A program made the position numbers and the translations under genes. Under the pieces are notes generated by a model. It saw only the letters and a program-made list of their open reading frames with translations. It was not told the DNA's origin and did no database searches. Positions 1 to 8,570 of a stretch of DNA of 17,560 nt are shown piece by piece; position 1 is the stretch's first letter, and every line of letters starts with the position of its first letter. The stretch is from Ichthyophonus hoferi. Lineage: Eukaryota > Opisthokonta > Ichthyosporea > Ichthyophonida > Ichthyophonidae. The stretch spans positions 5,330 to 22,889 of the forward strand of contig NAOQ01000620.1 of assembly GCA_002751075.1 (NCBI GenBank), given 5' to 3'.

Positions 1-66
1 AAGAATCATGAATCTCAGTTTAGCTAAGAAGCCTCTTCTGAGATTTAGAAAATTGCACCCGAGTGC

Positions 67-431
67 GGTTGGAGACGTCACTGATGGCCATGTCACCCAC
101 CAGCTGTGTCTTTACTTTACTTTTCTATAAGATCCCTTTCGGGTGGTCCTACTGATATCCCTATTAGATTCGAAATATGGGGTGGACTCCATATTCTTGC
201 TTCTGTCAAGGAATAGTATTTACATATTCTTCCTTTTTTTCTTGCAAAGATAAGGAAAATATTTACAATAAAACTATTCCTTGATCATCATACTTATAGA
301 AGAAAGAATATGGGGTCCACCCCATATTTCGAATCTAATAGGGATATCGGCGAGACCACCCGAAAGGAATCTCTAGACGAATGGGGTAAAGACACAGCTG
401 GTGACATGGTCATCAGCGACGCCTGCAACCC
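67..431. mobile_element. Foldback (long inverted repeat) element, non-coding
   Basis: The arm starting at 67 (GGTTGGAGACGTCACTGATG) is repeated in inverted orientation ending at 431, whose reverse complement starts GGGTTGCAGGCGTCGCTGAT. The match extends inward for about 165 bases per arm, including TATCCCTATTAGATTCGAAA and ATATGGGGTGGAC, around a centre of roughly 30 bases at 232-260. Arms differ at scattered positions and by small indels, so it is not a recent perfect palindrome. No coding frame is present. Size and structure fit a MITE or foldback-type element. I could not find a clear target-site duplication, so the outer ends are approximate. Confidence 0.82.
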
Positions 432-639
432 TACATTAATTCCTTATTTATTATCTGCTATTAACTAAATAATAAAGCTTCTATCAAACCTACGTTATAA
501 TAATTCAGATCGAGATCAATTCCTGCATATTATATATTAGGCATACAGTTTGATCTGAATTTGGTTTTGCTTACTAAAATGTATTTATAATGGTATAAAT
601 TAACCACTATCTGGCTGAGACAAGGCTTCTAGTTCTGCT
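432..639. other. Spacer, nothing recognised
   Basis: AT-rich sequence between the foldback element and the copia remnant. No coding frame, RNA gene or repeat was recognised. Confidence 0.6.
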
Positions 640-822
640 TAGACTATAGCCCACCACCTGCTGCGTTATTGTCAGAGTAATGGTTTAAAAACAAGGTATG
701 CTCACCTTATATTTTATCATATCTACAGAAAGTAGTCAATGGTGAGCATTCTCAAGTATGTTAATATCAAGTTGAACACTGCAGATCTACATACCAAAAT
801 CCTAACCAGAGCTGCTTGAATA
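640..822 (+). mobile_element. Ty1/copia retrotransposon fossil, RNase H C-terminal part
   Basis: A short coding-like stretch resembles the C-terminal end of copia-type RNase H. It has a counterpart of the TRYAHI block, then a YVNIKLNTADLHTK block corresponding to the family's conserved ADI-x-TK signature near the polyprotein end. Only this end of the element is recognisable. It is broken in several places and short, so it is an old fossil. No LTR could be assigned. Confidence 0.62.
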
Positions 823-1933
823 AACAAACACAAACCAACAAATCATACTAATCATACTAGAGGCCTGTTATCTATATTCCACCTCATCCTTGAGGCTTGG
901 ATTGTATGATGCTTTTCATCTATTTACGTTACCATACATGTATCTCCTACTAAAATCTTCTAGTGTGAGACCACTATTTTGGACGTAGTTGTTTCAAAGA
1001 GGGAGTCATATCACTTGATCTATTATTTAGATGCTAAGCCACGTGTTTGAAACTAATGAGTTCGCTGGACGTTAATGGGATAATACCAACCTTAATTAAG
1101 TATATGATAACTGGTGCCGAGCAAGCATTTTAGATATTCGTAAATGAAATGTAGAAGTTTATAGAAGTAGTTAAATCGGATCAGCTCAATCTATGTGTGA
1201 TATATTTTTTTGAGCATTGGAAAAGGTAAGTAAAGGAACTATCACACTATATGCGAACCAAATAAGCACAATATGTTTACACATAATTTCTTGAAAAAAT
1301 CAAAGTAATTGCTAGATTGGATTATTAGATTGATTGTACGTTCACTTAAAATAATCAATCGATCTACAATAACTTTACCAACGATACAAAATAACCGTCC
1401 TCATCTTCAATCTTTAATATATCTACCCATCTAGTTATTTATATCTTAACTGCATATAATTGGAAATCGAATCAATCAAGACCCAAAGCCTGTTCTCTTA
1501 TTCCGACTACAGCCGATCCGATGAAATTGACATTTTAATTCTATTGGTGCTCGACTAGCTCATTAGCACGCATCTCAGATGTTTTCTGCTCTATCGCACA
1601 TGAATTACATGAGTTGCATTGCATGATGTGATAAGTTTAAATACATTCTAGTTTCATTAAATAAAAACTGTATCAACATTACGTTTTTTTATATATAGAA
1701 AAAATATATATTATTAAATTGCTCGTGAATAGGAGATATTAATAGATTATTAATTTGGAGACAGACAAAGATTTCCATTGCTGTTCTTAGCTGTAGATAA
1801 GCCACATAATGTTATCTATTGACTGATAAAGAGTGGGATTGCAAGATCACAAACAGAATTTTTCAATGACATGGTATGGTTATATTTTAACTGCAATAGG
1901 TATACACGAAGAACTTGACTATTAAATTTTGGA

Positions 1934-1936
<3 letters not shown>

Positions 1937-1967
<31 letters not shown>
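1937..1967. repeat. (AT)n microsatellite
   Basis: Uninterrupted alternating A and T for about 31 bases. Confidence 0.95.
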
Positions 1968-1971
<4 letters not shown>

Positions 1972-2522
1972 TATACGTTATTTAATGTTTTTAATGGTTT
2001 TTTTATTTTTAATCGGTACATATTATTTAAATATTGTCATACTATAAATACATTCAACAACACTACTATTTTTAACACGCTAATTAACATTTCCGCTCTT
2101 AGATAAGGCAGTACGTAGTAATTTTTTAAAATATAGACAGCTTCATTCCCTATGACCTATGGAATTGAGGGAATACCGAATTATGTGCTTTCAAGCATCT
2201 ACCTTTTGTATGTGGTACAGATTGCTAAGAAATATTTATTATTATTAATTCATCGGAAGTTGAGGGGTAGGTCCGTAAGGTTGATAAAAATAGCGTGAAT
2301 TAACTAATAGAGATACCCCTCAATAAAAACTAAGACAGAAGGACTGACGCGCTGATTATCGTATTGCCAGATAGATCTAAGTACAACTGAAACTAGTTCT
2401 ATTTCCAATAGAATAATTAAATGTATGTAATTAAAACACTTAGCTGGCAACCAAAAGGTTATGTATGCATATATGAAAAGAGGGGTATTATGATGCCATG
2501 GCATTTAGACGACCGTTGCATG

Positions 2523-2563
2523 TTATTTGAATCATTTGAATCAGATCAAATGATCAAATGATC
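2523..2563. repeat. Imperfect inverted repeat built from ATCAAATG / CATTTGAT units
   Basis: Two TTTGAATCA-like units (2523-2542) are followed, after one base, by two GATCAAATG units (2544-2563) that are nearly their reverse complement. The stretch could fold into a hairpin of about 20 bp with a few mismatches. Confidence 0.7.
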
Positions 2564-3061
2564 TACTACAGCTTTTGGAATAGCCAGCATGGTTGGGTCT
2601 ATTGGTGGGTAAAGTGCGCTTGTATGAATGGTTGGGTTTGATTCGAGGATTTAATTACTATATTTTATATACTTTATATGGGTATATTCCGCCACTAATA
2701 TGCTGGCAATTAAATATAAACGATCTCTCTGGGACACACCTTATCTCAGTAATACTATTGGCTGGGAGCTCCAATAACATATAGAACATATACGCATTGG
2801 TTACACTGACCAATCATATATAGTTCTTACATTCAAGCAATCTTTTTCTTTCTTCATAATTTCAGGCTACTCTGCGCGAATAAATACTAAATAAACATTT
2901 AATTATAACCATATATATTTAAAAACATATATAAATACATTTAACTTAACTATGCAGTATTAATTAAAATGATTGAAATAAATTAAAACAAAATAAAACT
3001 AATATTAATACGTAGTAAATCATTTAAAAGCAACTGCATTAAAAATAAACACACATAAACC

Positions 3062-3327
3062 CCCCTGACCTTATAGACCCCCTCTTGTGCACGCTTAGTT
3101 TTATATCACGTTCCCCGTCTATTTGACACCACTATCTGTACTTAGTATTTGGTTGTTATTTCTGCTTCTAGGGTTTCACTTTCATGTGGTTATATTGTAT
3201 ACGAATCTCTCAACCTAATGTTCTTTAAGCCGCCCCTATATCTTGTTTCCGTTGCACATATGTGTGAACTGGAATTTCTTGGACGTTTCTGCGAGCGCCA
3301 GCCCTGAATTTCACGCCCCCCTATAAA
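3062..3327 (+). promoter_or_regulatory. Putative promoter with four CCCCT motifs and a TATA box
   Basis: The motif CCCCT occurs at 3062-3066, 3079-3083, 3233-3237 and 3318-3322, in an otherwise AT-rich background. The last two run directly into TATA sequence (CGCCCCTATAT and CCCCCCTATAAAC). TATAAA at 3322-3327 lies 168 nt before the zinc-finger-like gene's ATG. CCCCT is the core of the stress response element bound by Msn2/4-type C2H2 factors in yeasts. Whether that applies here is inference, since the lineage is unknown. Confidence 0.4.
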
Positions 3328-3494
3328 CATCAGCATTGTTTTATTTAAAATAAAACTAAAACCACCTTAGTTAACAAAACACTAGTAAACAAATACAATA
3401 ATATATCGTCTTACGGCAATCCTCTTTGTACAACGAAATCAACAAAAACAAAAACAACTTCACAGGACAGTAAAAAAAAACGGAAAACAAAAAG

Positions 3495-4348
3495 ATGGCT
3501 CCCAATGTTTCAATGTATTCTATCCCTGATTTCAGTTGTTCTCCTCCTGCCCCCAAAAGTCGCGGGTATACCTTTCCTGTTGACAACACACCACAGGTTA
3601 GTGTTTGGTGTATTATTAGTATATTTCTCTATTCCTTGTTCTTTATGGTTGTCGTTGTTGTATTACCTTTCTCTTACCGTCCTGTATTCTTTATTGTTAT
3701 CGTTGCTGTTTTCGTTGTTTTGTTGCCTTTCCCAATTCTATCCTTTGTTATATTATATGTATATATATATACTAGAATACTAGCAACTGTATATTTATTA
3801 TTATTATTATTATGTTTGGTATATGCACTTTTTGGTGTATACTTTTTTTTCTTCAATTGTGCCTCTTTTTTAGGTTTTATTATTATTATATTATTCGTAT
3901 ACTATTATTAATAACTATAGTCTTATATTTAAAATGACTTTATGTGATTTTAAAATTAAAATTAAAATAAAATCTATATTTGTATCGTTGTTTTATTGGA
4001 CCGATGGAATAGTGTTTGTAAGAGTGGTATAACATTCATCCAATCTATATCCAGTAATTCGACAATGTAATGTCATTGATTGGGATATTTTATTTGTACG
4101 TATAAAGTAATAGGTGACTGCGCAGGAAAGGTCCTGGCATAAAAAAAACATGACACTGTGCTCTCTATACACTCTACCTGCCCCTATCTCACACACATTC
4201 TCCTTCTCTCCTCTAGGTATGCTGTGCAGGTCGTTGTCATCGTACTAATATTCGTGCAGTAATAACCACCCAACGTGGCAACCGATCCCTGCACTTTTGC
4301 AGCATGGGATGCTACAAGAGTGCCATGACAAGCACGGCGATCAAATGA
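3495..4348 (+). CDS. Small protein with a likely FCS-type zinc-binding motif (two exons)
   Basis: I do not recognise this protein as a named family member. Exon 1 is 3495-3596 (34 codons) and exon 2 is 4217-4348 (43 codons plus TGA), giving 77 residues. The 620-nt intron starts GTTAGT and ends in a long pyrimidine tract followed by CTCTAG, in phase 0. The ATG follows an A-rich leader with A at -3. Exon 1 is rich in Ser and Pro (SCSPPAPKSRGY). Exon 2 has Cys36, Cys37, Cys41, His42 and then HFCSMGCYKSAM with Cys65 and Cys69. A C-x3-C pair followed after about 23 residues by FCS-x2-C resembles FCS, MYM or TRASH zinc fingers. Exon 2 is much richer in GC than its surroundings, which supports coding. 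No signal peptide or membrane segment is seen in the spliced product. Frame read-through into the intron would give a hydrophobic tail, but the splice signals argue against that. Function is unknown; zinc binding is inferred. Confidence 0.68.
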
Positions 4349-5115
4349 CTATATGGCAGTACAATTCCACAGGGCAGAAGCCCTCTGATTTCAACTCGCC
4401 CACTTACAGACAGTTTAATGTTTAAATTGCGTGGGCTATGAAACTTTAAAAATGTGTAAAGGGTGAACTATGTTTAGTTCTATACCCTCGGTGTACCTTT
4501 TTTTGGGTGATTTTATTGCTTGATTGTGTAAATGTAGGTTATACATATATTTATCTTGAGCAATCGACTATTAGATATACCTTCCTGGTATGTTTAAATG
4601 AGAGCGATTATTTGAGAATCATCAATAAATAGCACCCTTTGTGATGAAACGGAAACATGAAGTTTTCTTATATTGCCCTGTATGTAGATTTTAATTATTG
4701 GTTTATTTTTTTGTAACATTTACCTTTTTGGATAACTACGTTATGATGTATTTGATATTGGTTAAATTTTAAGTATAATAGATATGAAAGTGTATGTATA
4801 GGAGACATTTATATATTGAAAAATGAGCCAAAAATAATTAACGTATGTGATATAGCTGTTATGTGTCATTATAGTACATTCTATTTTATGTTGTATTTGA
4901 GTATACTGGATTACCCTATTTATCTATAATTTCATAATGAAATGCAAAACGAATACACTATATGGTGTCATTACACAATACTAACTACTATTACGTTACA
5001 CGCACTTTATTGTCTATTAAATCATCTATATTAAAATAGAAAGACTACAGCACGTGGTATTCCCGTATGGTCCTCAACAACAGCACTAATTACGCCCATA
5101 GCAGTTTAACTTCCC
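4349..5115. other. AT-rich spacer downstream of the zinc-finger-like gene
   Basis: No gene seen. The start is the probable 3' untranslated region of the zinc-finger-like gene. An AATAAA lies near 4625, about 275 nt past the stop codon, and could serve as a polyadenylation signal. Confidence 0.5.
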
Positions 5116-5221
5116 AGATAGGACGAGATTGGGTGCTTTATGCTAGGTATGGCTGTAACCGAATGATTAAACTGGGTTAAAATTATAAATGGTGTTATAT
5201 ATTTTACGACTTACAAGTGTA
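5116..5221 (+). repeat. Spaced direct repeat, copy 1
   Basis: About 105 bases beginning AGATAGGACGAGATTGGGTG that recur at 5309-5412. Both copies contain GGTGCTTTATG, TATGGCTGTA, CGAATGATTA and TTATAAATGGT in the same order. Copies are 193 bases apart start to start. No coding content is evident. Confidence 0.85.
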
Positions 5222-5308
5222 ATGTATTGTATTGTATTGCACTGATAATCGACTAATATAAGTTTTATGTATAATTAAAATTACATAAATATATAATAAT
5301 GCATAAAT

Positions 5309-5412
5309 AGATCGGACGAGATAGGGTGCTTTATGGTAAGTATGGCTGTAGTCGAATGATTAGGCTAGGTTGATATTATAAATGGTATTTTAACTTCTAT
5401 TACTTGCAAGTA
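5309..5412 (+). repeat. Spaced direct repeat, copy 2
   Basis: The second copy begins AGATCGGACGAGATAGGGTG. It stays collinear with 5116-5221 to the shared ACTT-x-CAAGT end, with substitutions and few indels. The gap between copies is AT-rich. Confidence 0.85.
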
Positions 5413-5485
5413 CTATAGATTAATATAGATATACACATTTTACTGGTCCTTGATCTCATTCTCCTTCCTAAAAGATATTAGTTTT

Positions 5486-5991
5486 ATGGAAGAAATGGAG
5501 ATTTAACAGCAAAAAGATAATATCAATCAGCTAACCCAAAAACTGCAATATACTGAGGTGGTGCATGAGAGTATATGTGAAGAATGGAGAGTTAAATAGG
5601 AAAATGGCCTAGGATGCAGAGATAAGTGAGATGACTATGAACATTACCAATGCTGAAAAGGAAAAGATAGAAGAGGTTGTTAAAGATTTAGAATTGGTTT
5701 ATGATGGGACTACTGAGTTAATTAGACTAGTATCAAAATTAGAATAAGAAAACAAAGATGAAAGAAATGAGAAAATAAAGAGGTTCACAATGTTATAGAG
5801 ATTGAAGAAAAGATTGGATAGCTCCAATTAAATGCAGAGATACGAAAAATGGAGTTAAAAGCAAATCCCGAGAAGAAGCACACGAGGAATGAAAATGATT
5901 TACAGAAATTTGATAATAGAAAAACAAATTTTAGTGAAGGAAAAATAATAAAAACTAAAAATGTGGCGAACATGATAGCAGAGAAAACTTA
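5486..5991 (+). pseudogene. Decayed coiled-coil protein gene, family unknown
   Basis: The plus strand here is unusually purine-rich and reads as a Lys/Glu/Gln-rich heptad-like protein in successive frames. One stretch near 5520 contains NINQLTQKLQYTEVVHESIC. A second near 5660 contains EKEKIEEVVKDLELVYDG. A third near 5840 contains LQLNAEIRKMELKAN. At least two frame changes and about six internal stop codons break it. All the stops I counted are TAA or TAG, mostly where Gln would suit the coiled coil, as expected from C-to-T changes in CAA and CAG. I see no domain that names a family, and no splice pattern that would mend it. Most likely a dead host gene or a coding piece of an unknown repeat. 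Confidence 0.55.
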
Positions 5992-6604
5992 AATTTTGTT
6001 ACAAGAAGGAATACTTCATTGATGTAGATTGGCGAAACTATGTGTTCATTCGAAATTAACGGTTTTGTAACAAAGATTTATATATGTACTATATCTAATG
6101 GTTTATTCCTGATGGATTCGAGTCCCACTTCATTGCTTATGTAGTAATACACCAATAATACCATGTTCCTACAGACAGGACTATATACAATAAACTTATT
6201 AAGATAATACCCCTACTTGTTAACACTATATTGTATAGAGACGTTAAAACTATAATAATTGTTGGGAATAATAAATAGAGCCAGGAGTGTTCCTGTAACC
6301 TATATTCGTTTAGAAAGAGAGAAAATAGCCAATTAAGGAGCGTTTAGACGTGTCCCTTGGCATACATGGAGTACAGATATGCTAACACGTATTTTCATTA
6401 TTAGATAAATCAGCAGGGTGCCTAAGCAATGTGCTATCTTGACCCCAAACATATGATATAAAATGACTTATTATATAGTTGCAAGACCTCTGCCATTGGC
6501 TGGTTTAATTGTGGTAGAATCTTGGATCGCCATTTAACACCAACAGATTGCTAGATTGCACTAACTATTTTCCCAGGCCACATAGCAATAATAATTTCTA
6601 ATAA

Positions 6605-6690
6605 TATTAAACGGTTATAACTATATGAAGAAATATCTAAAGTAATTAAATAATCTACTATATTTTCTATGGTAGAGTACCATGTAAGTT
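6605..6690 (-). repeat. Diverged direct repeat, copy 1
   Basis: ATTAAACGGTTATAACT and a closing TATTTTCTATGG block recur at about 6940-7035 in the same order and orientation. Similarity is moderate. The relation is supported mainly by the shared start and end blocks. Confidence 0.5.
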
Positions 6691-6870
6691 ATTATTTCAG
6701 TTACAGTTGGCACTCTGAAATTGTAGGAACCTTGGAAGTCAGGAGATGGTATAATGTAATTGGTAATGGTAGTGATGAACGTGATTGCTTGTGATCACGA
6801 TTTCCAATCAGAAATGGCTGATCTGAATACTTTTTGACATTTCAAAACTGCTTCAATGCTATACATCAAA
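6671..6870 (-). repeat. Decayed coding-like repeat family 2, copy 1
   Basis: The reverse complement matches 15050-15280 and, over a shorter stretch, 15985-16050. Shared blocks in order are TAGC(C)ATTGAA-x-CAGTT, TTCTGATTG-x-AAATCG, GATCACA, ATTACATTAT, GAGTGCCA and ATGGTAC. In one shared frame copies 1 and 2 encode similar residues (N-R-D, then L-P-I-T-L, then E-C), suggesting an old coding sequence. The copy is broken. I cannot assign a transposon class. Confidence 0.6.
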
Positions 6871-6939
6871 AATACTTTCAACTTCTTAGTTGGTACCATG
6901 AGTATTAATGATTAGATCTGCTCTGTCAACTTCAAAATT

Positions 6940-7035
6940 ATTAAACGGTAATAACTGTTAAAATACAACTAGCTATATAGAGGATATTAAAGGTATCAGC
7001 GTTTATTTTGTATCTATGGAAAGTTACTATGAAGC
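6940..7035 (-). repeat. Diverged direct repeat, copy 2
   Basis: Starts ATTAAACGGTAATAACTG and ends with a TATTTTGTATCTATGG block. It parallels 6605-6690 with an offset of about 335 bases. Confidence 0.5.
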
Positions 7036-7104
7036 TATTGGTTTGTGTAAGGGTAACAAGTGATCATGAAAGAATTAATCCATTATTAATTATTTGAATA
7101 ATGT

Positions 7105-7715
7105 TTCTATAACAGTCTGTAATAGTTCTAGTAATTTGTCCACAGGCTTCGGGATCGCCAATTAGCTAGTATATAATAGGACCATATATAAAAATATATT
7201 ATGGTATTGGTTAACAAAGAATGAGTGCATACAAAGCTGTGTGTCACGAATGTATTCGTGTTTTGCTCATATCGGCATTATACACTTATACAGGTATGCG
7301 GGTTTACCATGTATTCCCGGGTGTGCCGGGGCGTTTATTGGTTATTTCCATTCCTTTTCATTTTTTTCCAACCTTTGTTAAGCGCAGGTGTCAAACGTAT
7401 CCGTGTTTATCAATGTGAATGGAACCTATCGTAACAATCCTTACTGACAAATCAATTTATTAGGGATAAATGAAGGGCTAGACCAGTGGGTTGGTCCGAG
7501 GACCACTTAGTAGCTAGGTAACATTACCATGGATGAAATGTACCCCTTTTTATATGGTGATCTATTCACTCTTTTGTGGCCACAGAATCTTACAAGAAAG
7601 CTATTCATCAATCAACTAATATTGGATCAATCATCCCATGATCCGTTTGTTATTAGAACTACGTGTTCATTCGGAGTTACCGGCTTTATAACAGCTGTTA
7701 ATTGTATTAAATGAT
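7105..7715 (-). repeat. Decayed coding-like repeat family 1, copy C
   Basis: On the minus strand this matches the copy at 13205-14165. 7561-7690 pairs with 14031-14145 (shared GACTAATATTGGA-like and CTTCGGAGTT-like blocks), 7338-7420 pairs with 13740-13810, and 7105-7170 pairs with 13220-13280. It is shorter than the other copy by roughly 300 bases in its middle. Plus-strand open frames at 7221-7434 and 7529-7714 are antisense to this repeat and are not taken as genes. The class is unknown; it could be part of a mobile element or a dead gene family. Confidence 0.7.
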
Positions 7716-7764
7716 TCGTTAATATAGAATATCCAAAAGTGAATAATTAGACTAATGAGGAGGA

Positions 7765-8505
7765 CATTAGTCCAAATAAGGACACATACATTAGACCAAT
7801 TGGAAACTTCTGATCAAGGAATTTCAATAGCTTTTTGGTCTTCTGTGAATTGTATTAGTCAATAAGGATCTATAAGGTCGTTTCCATTTGTACTGAAATA
7901 CGCAACACACTGACATTCACAATGAACAGGTTACAAAAAAGATGAAAGAAACAAAAACAAATAATAAAATAGCAGATATTGCCGTATAAACCATTATAAA
8001 TAAAGTTTTACATTTCTTATTATTTGATAACAATATATATATATATATTCTGACTGATGGTTAGAAGGTGCTTGACTTGTATTTGATTGTCTTCTCTAGT
8101 TCTTGGCTGGTACCTGATTACAATAGTGAGTATTCAGATCTTTCTCCAATTGAGAATGCAGGGAACTATTTAGTTACCTTGGATAGTAATAACCATTACT
8201 ACATACACCCAGCCTTAGCCCTCTCCCTGGTCGTTCACACTGTTATTATCAAATATGTATCTAAGCTTATTAAGACAGGAGTCACACCTCGGTTTGCATA
8301 ATAACACTGTAAAACCATCATGCACGCTCTCTCATATATAATATATACTCTTTTACATCAAACTCGTCTCCGCCTTTTATTGACAGTGGATCAAACTTAA
8401 CAGCTGCCTCTATTGGTAGCCCAGCAAAAGGCTTCCAAACAACAACACCTAAATGGAGCCCCCGAAGCCTGTGGGCACGTCACCAGAAACCACTGCGGAT
8501 TGCTA
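7765..8505 (+). repeat. Decayed coding-like repeat family 1, copy A
   Basis: This copy is collinear with the reverse complement of 13205-13952 and of nearly equal length (741 against 748 bases). An open stretch from 8068 to 8301 encodes 77 residues. Its PALALSLVVHTVI block corresponds to PALALSLIIHTVL in the other copy, and a later G-A-P-E-A block at about 8455-8475 is also shared. Conserved residues despite diverged bases suggest the ancestor was protein-coding. It is broken. It ends 65 bases short of the GCSH stop codon, pointing towards that gene, so the GCSH 3' untranslated region may run into it. I do not recognise the protein. Confidence 0.7.
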
Positions 8506-8570
8506 TATTTTACATATAAAAATTTATCAGTAAATGGTTTGCGTGACCTTGACCCTATAACAACGAAAAT

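Larger units (their letters stand above)
823..3061. other. AT-rich spacer with a long AT microsatellite
   Basis: No gene was recognised. Short open frames here (for example around 2304-2504 on the minus strand and 2593-2784 on the plus strand) lack start context, splice signals or family resemblance. The stretch includes the AT run at 1937-1967 and an imperfect inverted repeat at 2523-2563. Confidence 0.65.

Noticed and set aside
3495-3911. A 138-codon open frame with a hydrophobic tail, possibly a membrane protein
   Set aside because: After codon 34 the frame enters an AT-rich stretch behind a GTTAGT donor. A strong acceptor and a GC-rich cysteine exon follow at 4217, so the tail is most likely intron.
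5486-5991. A ciliate-like genetic code in which TAA and TAG encode Gln
   Set aside because: GCSH ends at a TAA exactly where the family ends, and the coiled-coil stretch also needs frame changes, so decay is the simpler reading.
6108-6130. GGATTCGAGTCCCAC resembling a tRNA T-loop
   Set aside because: The flanking bases do not form a five-base stem. No acceptor, D or anticodon arms were found at the right distances.
7221-7714. Three plus-strand open frames of 61-69 codons
   Set aside because: They lie antisense to a decayed repeat copy whose similarity to other copies is better explained on the minus strand. None has family resemblance.
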